DNA from: Rosa chinensis
Taxonomy: Eukaryota > Streptophyta > Magnoliopsida > Rosales > Rosaceae
Direction: 5' to 3'
NCBI RefSeq assembly: GCF_002994745.2
Contig: NC_037089.1
Span: 83,786,347-83,850,346, forward strand
DNA: 64,000 nucleotides
Shown here piece after piece: positions 42,388 through 55,059 of the stretch. The first letter of the stretch is position 1. Each line of letters begins with the position of its first letter. Both the position numbers and the translations under genes were made by a program. Under the pieces are notes generated by a model. That model was not told where the DNA came from and ran no database searches. It was given only the letters and a program-made list of their open reading frames with translations.

Positions 42388-43005
42388 GGGCATCTCTAAC
42401 CCTTTAATCAAAAATCAAAGTCATTTGGAAAATTTGACACCCCTAGTGTCATTACTATTCACTCATATTTTGCATCTCCAACCCTCTTTAGTCAAAAGTA
42501 ATAGCCATTTCATAATTTTAATTATTTTAAATAATTATTCAACTACAATTTAATTATTTTAGATAATAAACTTATATAATATATAGTTGTTTAAAATTTT
42601 TTTTAGAAATTTTTATTTTATTTTTTCAAGTTTTTCTTGTTTAAAACTACATTACTTTATTATTAGCCGTTGAATTTAATTCATCGCATTTTTCTGACTG
42701 TCAGATTAAAAATTAAGTAATTATATATTTATTTTTTTAATTTTTGGTATCAATTAATCTTGGCCTTCCATTTTGAATCGAATTCATGAGGAGTGAATCA
42801 GAGCCGCTCATTTTGAATAGTGGAATGTGGGGCCCAACCTTCTTCCCCTAAGCCATTTTGGCTTTCTACCTTCATTCCTTAGTTATTATGACTCAAGGTA
42901 CGACTCAAAAGCCATTTTGGCACCCTTTTGATTTGGGTTAGAGATGGTGAAAAAAAAGCCCCTTAGTCATTTTGGCTTTTGACTCTATTGTTGGAGATGC
43001 CCTAA
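42385..43005. mobile_element. Harbinger-like MITE 2 (42388-43002)
   Basis: 615 bp, AT-rich, with termini GGGCATCTCTAACCC...TTGTTGGAGATGCCC and TAA at both edges (42385-42387 and 43003-43005). The left TAA is shared with the right edge of element 1. There are GCCATTTTGGC-type internal repeats and no coding capacity. Confidence 0.8.
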
Positions 43006-43477
43006 ATGAGGTGCAGGATAGGTATACATTGGATGTTGAAAATCAAATAAAACCTGGTTAATTTTTATAACACACATTAATCATGAAAACTTGGAAGTTT
43101 AATAGTAGAAACATCAACGAAAGATAATGCAAAGATTCTTTGACGGAATCTAACATCAAATTTCTAATAAAAAATAGGACTAAATACTGTTTAGTCCTTG
43201 AACTTTTGCCCTAAAAACACTTCAGCCCCTGGCCTTTTAATTTCACACGTTTAGTTCTTGTACTTTAAAATTTCAAAGCAATAGGTCCTTGCCGTTACTC
43301 TCCGTCCAAATATTCCGTTAAAGCGCTGACGTGGCAGTCTCTCTGCGATAAAATGACTATTATACCCTCACATCATTTTTTTAAATTAATTAATTAATTA
43401 TTTCCTTTTGTTTATCTCCTCTTCTTTTTTTGGGGAAATAGGCAAATTTCTCTCTCTTCTTCCCGATCTTCACCAAG

Positions 43478-43589
<112 letters not shown>

Positions 43590-43754
43590 TATTCTCTACA
43601 ACAAAAATTACCCCAAGTTGGGTTCCTCTTCTGCGGCGCCATCACCGTCGCTCAGCCCTAGGCGGTGCTCGCCCTCCCCTGGCTCGAGCCTCATGGCCAG
43701 CAATCTCTCTCTCTCTCTCTCTCCCCCCCCAAAAAAAAAAAAAAACTCAAAACC

Positions 43755-44020
43755 TCCTCTCCCTGCTTCTGCAAAATCAAGCTCACCAACTTCCCCCACC
43801 AATTCTCCGCCGTCCCTCTCATCATCAACCACGACGCTGCCGCCGCCGCTCAGACCACCGCAAACCACGACGCCGCCTGCTCCCACTCCCACTCCCTCAA
43901 CGCCTGTTTCAACCTCACCAAACCCCAAATCAGAAACCCTAGCCTCCAAGCGCCCCAACCTCTCCATCTCGATCTACAAATCGAAGCAGCTGACGTCACC
44001 ATGGGAATCGAAGGCGGCAT
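43755..44020 (+). pseudogene. Fragment resembling a DUF1005 gene, captured in the TIR element
   Basis: In one frame the sequence reads SSPCFCKIKLTNFPHQ, then LNACFNLTKPQI; in another frame, slightly later, KRPNLSISIYKSKQL. In that order these resemble the N-terminal part of plant DUF1005 proteins (CFCKIKL.NFP, L.A.F.L....I, L.ISIY..) as I recall them. The frame changes, lack of downstream domain and position between TIRs indicate a broken captured piece. A 231-codon Pro/Ser-rich frame overlapping it (43408-44103) is probably not a real protein. Confidence 0.55.
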
Positions 44021-44690
44021 CTAAGAAGAAGTCGTCGTCGGAGCTGCGCGAATTGATGGGATCGGCGAAGGGGTTGGGTTGTGATGGGTGCACCAGCGGG
44101 TGAGTCGGGTCGGGTTGGTTTAGTGGCTCTGGGTCTCTAGGTAGGTGAGGCGTCGACGACCCAGACGATGGCTTTGCCGCCGAATCCATGGGAAATTTGC
44201 ATCTGGGCTTGGAAATGCAGAGCAATTTGAAGTTAAGATTCCGACGACGGAGGAGTAGGAGTGGAGCATGGTGACGAGTGATGGAGGAAGAGAGAGAGGA
44301 GGAAAAGAAGGGGACTGTGGTGATTGAGAGAAGGGTTTGGTAAGAGATTTCGGCTCGGCGGCATGGTGACGAGTGATGGAGGAAGAGAGAGACGAGGAAA
44401 AGAAGGAAGAGGGTGCTATAATGTCAACCGTAAAAAAATAATAATAATAAATAAATTATAAAGAAAAAAAATTTAATTAATTAAAAAAATGATGTGAGGG
44501 TATAATAGTCATTTTATCGCAAAGAGACTGTCACGTCAGCGATTTAACAAAATATTTGGACAGAGAGTAACGGCAAGGACCTATTGATTCGAAATTTTGA
44601 AGTACAAGGACTAAACGTGTGAAATTAAAAGGCCAGGGACTGAAGTGTTTTTAGGGGTTAATTTTTAACTACTTGAACAATTTCCCTTTT

Positions 44691-45391
44691 GTTGAACAAT
44701 TTTTCACCATTTCGTGTTCAAATTGAGTGGGATTATGCCCACTTGTAGGAGGTGGTCGTGTTGGCGCTGGTGGGCACGGAACTTGCTCAGGCGGAGTCAT
44801 TCTAGATCCTTTGTCTTATGGGGTTGTTGAAGATGTCTGCTTGCTGGCATCAATTGTGAATTGTTTGAAGAACTCATGTTGCCTAAACTCAGCTATAACA
44901 AATAACAATTTGACTGAAATTTTATATCAAAGTGTGTTGAGAATAATTTGATGACTAAAGGCCTCCATATATAGGGTTTGTTATTTCTTTCCAAAATACT
45001 AGAGGAATTGTAATAAGACTAGGAATAATATTTTCAAAACATATAGAAAAACTTTTTTTTCTTTTTTTGAAAGGATAGGAAAACTTTCTTAATCCAAAAG
45101 GAAAAGAGAATTTCTATTGAGACCTCCAAATCTGCTCACGAGACCTCACTCTATTATCAATTATTAAATGAAATATATAATCTACTATAAAATGACTATT
45201 AAGGACAATAATTATACCAAAAAAATATTATATTTATTTTATGTAAACTTTCTAATTCAATAATATTAGATTGTATTCCTTATTATTTTCCTTATCTATT
45301 TTCATTTTCCAATTTCACTATATACTCACTAAACCATTCATATATATTTAATAAGAATTAAAAATATGATTAAAATCATGTGACCTAAATG
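44691..45391. other. AT-rich gap without recognised features
   Basis: I see no gene or complete element. A short 74-codon frame at 44727-44951 has no features I recognise. Confidence 0.4.
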
Positions 45392-46453
45392 CATTGGTAA
45401 AATTTCACCACAAAAAAAGGAGGGTTGGGGAAAGAGAGCGATGCTCTCAAGAGATGTGTCTCCGCGGCGGCCGGGTTCGTCTGGTGGCACCTCTGCTCAT
45501 GCGACAGGGCAGGGGTTCTTTGCTCCTCTCTCTCGTCTACTCTACAATGGTGATGGTGGGTTTGCTCACCATTATTCCCTGAACATAGGCTTTTGCCTTT
45601 TTCTCCTTGTTGTTGTTGTCGGTGATGGTAGGGTTAAATATGCGGCCGATCGAAATATGGATCAAAGTTCAATTGAGACGAGAGTGAGGGTTTCAATGCC
45701 TGGTAGTGGTGGCTGGACTAATGGCAATGATAGTCGGGCTAGGATCAGACTGTTCGATGGCTATTATGGAGGTCGAGAGACTGGTTTCGAGCTGGTTAGG
45801 CCTCAGATCAGAGCTTCTCCTGTGGGGAGGATAGGAGCGATCTCCCTTTCGTCTGGTATCATTGGGTTTGGTTGCAGTAGGTCACTGGTTCTGCACACCT
45901 GCTCCTGAAGTGGTGACGGTGGTATGGTTACCGATGGTTTTTGTGACGATGGAGGCAGTGCCGATGTTGGCTGCGGCAGGTCGTTGGCAGCATCAGAGGT
46001 GGAGCTATTACGGCTTGACCTAGGACCTCTTGGTGGATCTGGGCTCAGTTGGATTTGGGTCGAGTCTGGGTTATTTCTTATTCCTGGGCTTGGTGGGCCT
46101 ACTGGGCATGTTTAATTTTAGAAGGGATGGAAGGTGACTTATCATCTTCCATTCCTAACTTTTAGTTTTTTAATAGGTCGAAAAGTTCACATTCTCTGAG
46201 GGTTCATTTTACTATTTGCTTCAGAGGATGTTGATCTTTGTTTGAAATAAAGGTGTGTTATTTTCCTTAAAAGGTGGGTGTACTCGGGGTGGCCTGGGGC
46301 TTGTTTTTGTCATAGAATAGATGTTTAGGGTTTCCTAAGGAACGATTCTTTTTGTCGACCCCATATGGGTGTTTCGTTTTTGTACTGCTTACTGAATATA
46401 TATAATGGGCTGACCTATTTTCATCGAAAAAAAGATCATGTGATCTAAAAATG
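45375..46453 (+). mobile_element. Putative poly(A) retroposon (45392-46434)
   Basis: About 1.04 kb ending in a short A run (46427-46433) and flanked by a decayed duplication, ATCATGTGACCTAAATG (45375-45391) and ATCATGTGATCTAAAAATG (46435-46453). The interior is GC-richer than its surroundings, with a 155-codon Gly/Arg/Ser-rich frame (45441-45908) that I do not recognise. It resembles in style the two retroposons at 58.6 and 60.6 kb. Confidence 0.5.
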
Positions 46454-46816
46454 TATGATATATATGTTGAACGCATATTTGTGAGGGAAAGCAAAATAAA
46501 TCCTCTTATGATTTATGACCTAAAATCTAAGTCAATCCATTATATTTGCAAAAAAAAAAAACAAAAAAAAAAATAATAATAATAATATTTAAATAATTAA
46601 TCATGTGGTGCAAAAAATATAGGAAAAAAAATAAACATTAAAAACGAATGTTTTTTTTAGAATAAAAACAAATGATTTTTTTTTTGGCACTGCTAAAATA
46701 GAAAGAAAAAAATAAAATAAAAATAATAATAGTTCATGGCATTTTCTTTTTATTAGACATTAATTTTTGAAACTCAAGTTTGATTAAGAAATTAATGTAT
46801 ATTTAGTTAAGATTTA

Positions 46817-47075
46817 TTGAGTGATTAAAATTTTTTTTTTTTTGAAATAGAAGTTGAATTCATTAGATCAACAGCAAAATGGCTGAAGTCTACCAAAACT
46901 TACATAAAAAATCCAGCAAGAAAATCCGGAGTAGCCTACCTAAGCTAAAGCAAACCTTTAAAGATCATTGGGACGCTCACATTTAAGCGAGCTCATACAA
47001 GAATGAAAAAATCTCGCCTCTTACGGAAAAGAAATCATTCAACTAGCCCTCACTTGCTAATCTTGAGTGATTAAA
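46817..47075 (-). mobile_element. Short retroposon or LINE tail, 233 bp, with 13-bp TSD
   Basis: Poly(T) at 46831-46843 followed by about 220 bp, flanked by TTGAGTGATTAAA at 46817-46829 and 47063-47075. On the minus strand it ends GAATTCAACTTCTATTTC-poly(A). It could be a SINE or a 5'-truncated LINE; no Pol III boxes were seen. Confidence 0.8.
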
Positions 47076-48099
47076 TCATTGAAATGACTAAATTTTTTAT
47101 TTTAAAAATAATAATTTGTTTGCAAATTATATGAGTGAGGTTATTTGAGAAAGTTTAGTGAGGATTAATGAGTGAATTTAGTATTTGCAAATTTGATAAG
47201 AGGTGTAAAAAGCATAGAGATCAAGTGAGTAAATTTGGAGGTTCCAATAGAAAAACTCTAAGGAAAGGGTCTGGATCAAGGGACATTTTTTTTTACACAA
47301 ATTTTGACACACCTTGTAAGCCATTAGATTTTAAAATATTCAATGGTTCAGATTTATTGTTTGAACGATGTCAACATACAACAGGCTAACATGGCAAATG
47401 ACATGGCATTACATTTTTTAATCTAAAATTGAACTTTTTTTCATTAAAAGAAAAACTGAAATTAAAATTTGAAAAATCAAAATCAACAAAAACTACAAAG
47501 AAATAAAAGAGGAAGAAGAATAACAGAATAATGAGTGTTCTATTCGATCAAAAGAAAAAAAGAAAAAATAGCATAAGAAGGCTGTGAGCTTGTAGTTCAT
47601 GTCTGGGTACGATTGTTTGTCACATAGTTGGATTATGAGACTCTTAAACACACAAATCATATGCTTTATTAATGAAATGAATGATTAACCAAAAAACATC
47701 ACAAAAGTATGTTTGATATGAACTTGCATATACTTGTGTATCAGGTTTTGATTTTTGGAATTAAATGAACAAGAGTTAAAGACTTGAAGTACTAAACTGG
47801 GCACAAGAAATTGAGAAGGAAACCAATCAACAAGGCTAAGAAACTGATGGGCCTCCTTAGACTAAACAAAGTTGAGCTAAGACAGATATATAACACTGAA
47901 AAGTTCAATATTTCGAGAGGTTTAGCTAGCGAGAAACATATGGTGATAATAGGAAGAAGAGGGATTGATCAATATACGGTGTCGCCGGGAATATTGAACC
48001 AAATCATACCAATCACCTTCAAAAGCTTAGCTAGCTAGCTAGCAACACATAGTGCATTGTAATGAATCTAGTAGACTCATTAAAATAGCAAATAAATTA

Positions 48100-50059
48100 A
48101 TAAATGAAAGGAAAGCTTTTATCTATGGCAGGCAGGGTACAACTTGTTCAATCAGTGTTTCAAAGCATGCTTCTTCATACTTTCACAGTGTACATTTGGC
48201 CTTCCTCTCTTATAAAGCATTTGGCTGTCTGTGCTCGGAATTTTATCTGGTCTGGAGACCTGGCGATACGAAAGATGGTTACTGTATCTTGGAGTCAGGT
48301 TTGTACTCCTAAGATTGAGGGGGGGGGCTCGGCTTACGGGACCCTAAGGCTCTTAACCAAGCAGCGCTTCTTCGGTTTAGCTGGGGAACTCTCACCTCAG
48401 CCTCTCCCTGGGGTCTCTTTGCTCGGCGCCGCTTTTTCGTTTCGCGGTTTATGAGATTAAAGTTTTTTACTTCTTCAATCTGGCATGGTTTGAAAGTTTC
48501 TCTCCCTTTAATATATCAGAACTCCAGATGGCTTATTGGCAATGGTTCTATGGTGAATTTCTGGTCGGATAAATGGTTGGATGTTCCAATCTTAGAGGAG
48601 TTGCAACGTGTTTCACTTTCTCCACAACTGCATGCTCTTGTCTCTGACTTTATTGCTAACCAGCAATGGTCCTTGCCAGCTCGGTTTTACTCTCTGTATC
48701 CACATATTGCACAAAAGATCCACAACATTACTCTCCCCCTCCAAGCTGAAAGTGATTGTCTCATTTGGGAACACTCCAGTTCTGGGGTCCCTTCTTTCTC
48801 TGATGGTTATGAGTTGGTTCGTCAGAAGTTCAATAAAAAAAGTTGGGCTACTAGCATTTGGATTTCTTTTATTCCTCCCCGGTATTCCTTATTAGCTTGG
48901 AGGATTTTCTATGATAGGTTACCCACTGATTTGCAGCTCCAGCGTCATGGGGTTACCCTTGTTTCGAAATGTCCCTTATGCTCTTTGGGGTGTGTGGAAG
49001 ATTCAGTGCATCTCTTCTTCAATTGCTCATTTGCTCAACATATTTGGCAGTGGTTAGCTTGTTGTTTTGGCACTTCATTGCCTTCTCAAGGGTCTCTTAA
49101 CGACTTCTGGAATGCTTTTATTGGTAAGAGATTCTCTTCTCAATTAGCTAATGTTTGGTTAGCAACGGGTCTTTTTACTCTGATGCAGATTTGGAAGGTG
49201 CGGAACAAGCTGGTCTTTGATAATAAGCAGCCCTCTCTCTGGCGTGTTCTTTGTTCAATTAAATCTTGGGTTCGTTTTGCGGCACCCTACTTTCCAGGTA
49301 GTTCGAAAGGATTACTGGATGTAAATATTCTTAAGGAATTTGGAGTTCAGCCCATTATTCAACAGGTGCGCATCCCTCGTATGGTTAGGTGGCTTTCTCC
49401 GACTCATTCCTGGATTAAGCTCAACACTGATGGCCTTGCTAAAGGGAATCCTGGGGCGGCGGCATGTGGTGGCATATTTAGAATTTCTGGTGGGCGTTAT
49501 ATTGGAGGCTACTGTCAGAACTTGGGTTTCCAGAATGCTTTTTATTCGGAGTTAATGGCAGTGATTATTGGAGTGGAGTTTGCTTATCAGTTTGGTTGGC
49601 ATACTCTCTGGTTAGAGTGTGATTCTATGGGTGTGATTGAAGGGTTGAGGTCTTCTACCTACAAGCCCCCTTGGCCTCTGCGTGTTCATTGGCACAATTG
49701 CTTAGCTCGCCTTAATTCGATGCAATTTTATTGCAGTCATATTCATAGGGAAGGCAATTCAGTGGCAGATTGCTTGGCGAATTTGGGATTGGCCTTTCCT
49801 TCTCTTTGCTGGCTCCCTACGCCTCCAATGGAGATTTTTTCTAAGCTTCGTAATGATGCCTTAGGAGTCCTCCATTATCGTTGATTTGGTTGGATTTTTC
49901 TCTTTTGTTTTCTTTTTGTGGGAGAGGTTTTGGTCTAGTCCCCCTTTCCCCTTTTGTAATTTTTCTCTTTTTCTTTAATTAAATCCGGGCGTGGGGCTGA
50001 GCCTCCCAGTTAGGCTGGGTTCCAAACCCCTTCATCAAAAAAAAAAAAAAAAAAAAAAA
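48100..50059 (+). mobile_element. LINE 3, 5'-truncated, inside the Mutator-like element
   Basis: About 1.96 kb of a LINE related to, but clearly distinct from, LINE 1/2, with its own 3' tail (GCCTCCCAGTTAGGCTGGG) and poly(A) at 50038-50059. The 5' end falls at almost the same place in ORF2 as that of LINE 2. No target duplication was recognised. Confidence 0.85.
48104..49884 (+). pseudogene. LINE 3 ORF2 C-terminal part (RT thumb, zinc finger, RNase H)
   Basis: 48104-48330 reads MKGKLLSMAGRVQLVQSVFQ onward, then a frame change in a run of G (48320s) disrupts the segment to about 48450. From 48451 one open frame carries the zinc-finger region (CPLCSLGCVEDSVHLFFNC) and RNase H (IKLNTDGLAKGNPGAAACGG, ECDSMGV, REGNSVADCLA). 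The link between finger and RNase H is in one frame, unlike LINE 1 and 2. Confidence 0.85.
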
Positions 50060-50840
50060 GATCAGAAGAACATATAATTTCACGTTCATATATGTAGAAG
50101 TATAGATCTGATTTTCCTCCTTCCATGTGTTGTCAGTAAGTGCTTGTCACTTGTTGTGGATACATCACGTATTTGAACTAGCTACAGCAAATCCATTCAA
50201 TATGAAAACAAAGAGTGCATTGATACCATTCTTTTATGAAAACAAACTAACATGCCTCAATTGGGAGGATGGAGATGAGAGCTTGCAATTGGAAAGGACG
50301 ATGAGAGCTTGAAGTTAGAGAAGAGATCGATGTTCCTTTTGGCATTTGGCATGTTCTTCTGCTATTTTATTTTCTTTTGATCGAATAGAACACTCCTTAT
50401 TCTGTTATTCTTCTTCGTCTTTTATTTCTTTTTAGCTTTTGTTGATTTTGATTTTTCAAATTTTAATTTTTTTTCTTTTAATGAAGAAAAGTTTGATTTT
50501 AGATTAGAAAATGTAATGCCATGTCATTTGTCACGTCAGCCTATTGTATGTTGACATCATTCAAACAATAAATCTGAACCAATGAATATTTTAATATCTA
50601 ATGGCTCACAATGTGTGTCAAAATTTGTGTAAAAAAAGCTGTCCCTTGATCCGAACCCCCTAAGGAAAAAGCTTTGATCCATATTATAATAGGAAATAGA
50701 TTTAACAAATCTATATTCGAGTCTTAATTGAGCCCTCTTGCTTTGATAATATTTCTTGATTGTTTTCTAACCCAAACAAGAAAGACATTTCAACAAAAGC
50801 GAGTCAGTCGATATTTAAGAAAACACTTGATAGTTAAGAA

Positions 50841-52179
50841 AGAGGGAGTGAAATTTGCACTCCCCTTTTTGAAAACCATACACCCTCTTAATATTTTAAT
50901 AGTTTTAGTTGGCTAATGCTTTTTTCTCTTCCTAAAATATCCCTGCTCAATCACTTAATTTTCCCTTCTCTCTAATCTCTCTCCAACAGTCCAACTCGAT
51001 AGAAAAGAACTCAACAACAAGGCCAAAATTATGAACAGTTGTTCATAATCCTCCAATAGAGCCATCATGGCAGAAGAACTGGAAAAGCCCAATTCGAAAT
51101 GGCTTAGTGCTTGTGGCTTTCATTTAGTTTGATAAAGCAGTTTTAGAACGCGTCTCACGCGCAGAGAGAAGAACAACAGAGGAAAGCGAGTTCGATCTCT
51201 CCCGGCCAAACGCTGCTGGTGCTCCCGCCTCTACGTTCCGATCCGGGAGAGGATGGTGATCCGGAATAGAGGCTCGGTTCTTTGGCAGAGGTGCAGAGCT
51301 TGATTCAGTAGGGTTTGGCCCAATGGATCGAAGCCGAAACTCTGCAAGGTTTTTGCGTATTTCCTCGAAGGAGGCAGTCTTGGAAGGCCGGAAGAGAGAA
51401 CAGTTGTTGTTCTGAGAAGTGGGTCTGTTGTGTTGTCGCTGTGAGTGTGAAGTGGGTCTGAAGTGTTGTTACTATGACTGTGACTGTTGCCTTAGGCTAA
51501 CTTTGACATCGCTGAAGTAATTGGAGAGAAAGGAGGAGTCGGACTGGGGATTGGGTTCAGTTGGGTCAGTTGAGTCGAATGGGTCTGAGGAGGAAGTGGA
51601 GAAGAGGTGAATGAGATGTGGGTTTGTGAGGGTTCGGTGGTTGGTTCTCAGTCTGAAAATGTTGATGGCAAAATCAATAAGAAGCAACAAGGGATGCCTA
51701 TTAAGGCTGGTGGAGGAAACATCATTGAGCAAGAAAAAAGAGGAAGAGAAAAAACATCCCCAAGAAACACATCCCTTATCTCCCTAAAGATTGTATCTCA
51801 AGCATTCTTGTACGACTTCCATTTGAATCTCTTCGAAGGTCAAGTTTTGGATGCAGGCCTTGGTATAGCATAATTAAAAACCCCAAATTCATCAATGCTT
51901 ATCTCCATCGGTCTGGATCTGTTTTGATTTTTCTATTCTCAATCACAAAGGTAAGGTCATATTCTTTTTCAATGGCATTTGTTCCAGAAGAGAATTTAAA
52001 CAGTGTTTGAGTCGGAGAGCCACCATTGTCAAAAATGATGAAGAAGAGAGATGGAAGGAGTCAAAAAGTTATGGTTGTAAGGGCAATGTCAGAAAGAAAT
52101 ATAAGTAGAACAAAAGAAACTATTAAAATATTAAGAGGGCGTGTGGTTTTTAAAAAGGAGAGTGCAAATTTCACTCTCT
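50841..52179. mobile_element. TIR element with about 75-bp inverted ends, possible gene capture
   Basis: The ends share GAGTGAAATTTGCACTC, CCTTTTT, AAACCA and CCCTCTTAATATTTTAATAGTTT in inverted orientation (50841-50915 and 52105-52179). Target duplication not resolved. The interior has gene-like GC content; a minus frame at 51472-51732 (86 codons, with FLSNYFSDVKVSLRQQSQ at its end) could be a captured exon, identity unknown. Confidence 0.65.
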
Positions 52180-52683
52180 GAAAAACCTATACAATCATCA
52201 ACAATTTCCAAGTTTTGCAGGTCTTGATTTGAATCATGGTTTTTAATTAAACGAGATCTAGGCCGCCGCTTTATTTTTTTTCTTTTTACTGCTAAATCGG
52301 CCTCAATTTTAAATCATTTTACAAAACAATGAGTCATACTCATTTCAATTGATTTTTCAATTGTTAGAACTATACGGAAATATCAATTATACTATTAACT
52401 TATCACCTCTGAAATATGAGTTGAATTTGAGTTTGCATAATTTAACAAGTTTGATATATTGACATGATGTGAATCTGACACAACTCAATTCATTTACAGC
52501 CCTACTTGTACCATATGCACCTTTCCTGATCATCATCTTGATGAGAACCAAACTAGGGTGTATTGACTATTGAGTTTCATTAAGGATACAATGGTACATA
52601 TGGTAGATAATAAGATATCGAGTAATACAGAACATATACGTTGTTATCCTTACTCAAGTCTACCATATATGAGGCAACCTAGT
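52180..52683. other. Downstream flank of the thaumatin-like gene
   Basis: AT-rich. It probably contains the 3' UTR of the minus-strand gene; nothing else recognised. Confidence 0.4.
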
Positions 52684-53575
52684 TTATATGGAAGCATGCT
52701 CACCACCCCAGCCTGAAGGACAAAAGGTAATCAAATACTCATCGGCCTTGCAGTTCACCAATGGAGGTGGTGAATCATAAGCATAGCTATAATAAGAGGG
52801 ACAAGCATCTTTGAATATCTTGGAGTACTCACTCGGCTTGCATTTATCTGGAGTTCCATACTGATTTCTGCAACAATATGAGTCCTTATTAAATGCCAAG
52901 CAGGCACTTTTGCAAGCTACTACTTTCCTTGCGCTGTTCAAAACCTGAAGCTTTTCTGGACACCTAGTTTTCAAGTCTTTCAAGCACCCACTAATAGCAC
53001 AATTCGATGCTACGGGCTTTGATAGGACTGAAACCGGAAGATTGTATCCATCGACCACGCTCACATCATAGGAATTTGGGTTGCCTTTGTCGGCTTGAAG
53101 CGCAACTTGCACCAATGTCACTGGTGGCGTGCCTATTAGTCCATTGCATGCTAGTCTTCCATCACAGTCTCCAGTTTCACAAGCAGGACTCCTATTAGAG
53201 GCAAAGTTGCATCCTGTTCGGGCCCAAATCCGACCGCTCCATGACCCCGGGGCCGTAATAAGCTTAGACTGGCTAGCCGGGAGGGAGAAGCCCCCATCAG
53301 CTATCACCGGTTGACCATTGTTGGGAGCAGTTGCAGGCCATATGGGGAAGGGGCACTTGTTGTGTACTTTAAATTTAACTGTCCGTGCTGCTTCATGTCC
53401 TGCAATATGTAGTGTTTGGATTCAATAATAGCTTAATAGTAAAGTTCAAGAACATTTTAACATTCAAAATGAAATCTACTTCAATATAATGGCAATCAAT
53501 TTGTTCATTACCAAATAACATGGAACTCCATGTTAGAAACAGAGGAAAAGAAGCAACAAACACTGGTAGCTTCAT
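52684..53575 (-). CDS. Thaumatin-like protein (PR-5 family), two exons
   Basis: Exon 1 is 53575-53512 and exon 2 is 53399-52684, with a 112-bp GT-AG intron (53511-53400, phase 1), giving 259 residues. It begins with a signal peptide (MKLPVFVASFPLFLTWSSM), so the protein should be secreted. The mature part (VKFKVHNKCPFPIWPA...) has 16 cysteines for the eight conserved disulfides. The family signature is present (ACETGDCDGRLAC), as are candidate REDDD acidic-cleft residues (R in SGRIWARTGC, E and D in ACETGDCD, two D in SYDVSVVDGYNLP). The end FCPSGWGG is only loosely like typical PR-5 ends. Family members bind beta-glucan and act in antifungal defence or development; the specific role is not evident. 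Confidence 0.92.
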
Positions 53576-55059
53576 GATTTTGATGCATTCCAACAATCTT
53601 TTAGATCTTAAATTTATACTTGTAAAAATAAATAGTGCTTCTTCTTGAATTGCACTTCAAGATTTGGTGTGGACAATCTTTAAGCATTGCCATCTCTTAA
53701 AGTATGGAACCAACTAACCTGAATTGAAATGTCATTTGATTTGGGAAATGACATCTGTTAATAAGTACGAGAATCATCACAATGAAAGTCACCACGAACA
53801 GGGCACATGTAAATCATCAGGTGGGAAGTGATTATCAGTAAGAAATCAAATTATTATTTTTTGTTTTTGTTTTTCTGTGTGACAATTAAGTCCCAACTTT
53901 ATGGCCATCCTTTTATAGAAAGAAAGTCAGGAGCTTTATGATGATGCAAGACTAGTGCCAGAAAAACCAATTTTCCTTTTTGATGATTGAGGCCACACAA
54001 ATTTTCAGATAATCAGAGGCAATTAATGTGGTAATCAAAAAATTCAACACAGTCTCCATGGTCAGAGCTCTTACTTCCTTGCATTTGTTAGTTTTGTTTA
54101 TTCCTTTCCAGAATCCAGATAATATTTTATAACAAATGCTGGTATTTCTTTCCATTTTTAATAACAATAGAGATCAAAAAAATTAAATGACTTGCTTATT
54201 GTGGTTCATGCGGTTAGTCTCAGAAAATTAATAAAATCAAAGTTTCCTGCTTTTGGCCTAACATATATATGGAAAAAGTCATTACAGCCCAGGGTAGGTT
54301 ACCTTATTTTCCCCTTCCCCTCTCTTCTGCCAGATTCAGAGGGCTGAGAATATCCAAAGGAATCCTCGTTGCATCAATTGCTCTCACCAAAACCACTGTG
54401 CAACCATATCTGAGCAAATATGAAGGTAACCAATGCATCCAACTCATTCTAATAAAATGTCAAGCTCCACATATATGAAATGCCCACCAACCCAAATTTA
54501 TCAGATTTTACATTGCACCATAGTAACGCCTTAATCGTATTGGGTGAGCGACTCTTCTACATTATTAGTCGCCAGTATTAAAACTCCGCAGCCGGGAGTA
54601 CTTTAAAATACACTAGTGTGATAATGTGTTTTTCGCTGATTAGAAAAATCTCAAAGGCTTTTGTCGTCCTCGTTAATAGGGATTCTTTCTTTCTTTCCCT
54701 CTCTCTGTTTGTTTTGTCTCCGAGCTGTAACATTTTCTGGGACAGAGAGTAAGAAAATGGACTCAAGCCCCAACCCAACCCTGTTCTACTGCTAGTCCTC
54801 ATTGGGTCTCTCACTCACTCCCCAATTTCAAATTTTGAATACCTTTGATTCATCAGGGGCAGGGCTATCCTCTCATTTTTGGGTCCCTATGCTCGGCTCC
54901 CTTCGCGCCCCCTTCTCGCTTTGACCACCTCGGACACACCCCCGTCGCCCAACTCCCAAACCTTTGACCACCAACAACCCCCAAGTTTTAACCCCATCAT
55001 TTTTTTTTTTTCCTCCCTCACTGCTTTGGTGAAACACTTCATCAACATTTTCAACCACC
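53576..55059. other. Divergent intergenic region between the TLP and kinase genes
   Basis: Promoters of both genes should lie here, since they are transcribed away from each other. No gene is recognised. The CT- and C-rich stretch at about 54,690-55,050 is probably the 5' UTR of the kinase. Confidence 0.45.

Larger units (their letters stand above)
47258..50668. mobile_element. Mutator-like element with 315-bp TIRs and 9-bp TSD (47267-50659)
   Basis: A perfect 9-bp duplication CTAAGGAAA (47258-47266 and 50660-50668) flanks long inverted repeats beginning GGGTCTGGATCAAGGGACA (left) and GGGGTTCGGATCAAGGGACA (reverse of right). The TIRs extend about 315 bp (47267-47581 and about 50345-50659). 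No transposase. A LINE fragment fills much of the interior, so the original element was about 1.4 kb, a large MITE or MULE deletion derivative. Confidence 0.88.

Noticed and set aside
48060..50075. Target duplication around LINE 3
   Set aside because: Sequences next to the poly(A) and the 5' end do not match; none can be claimed.
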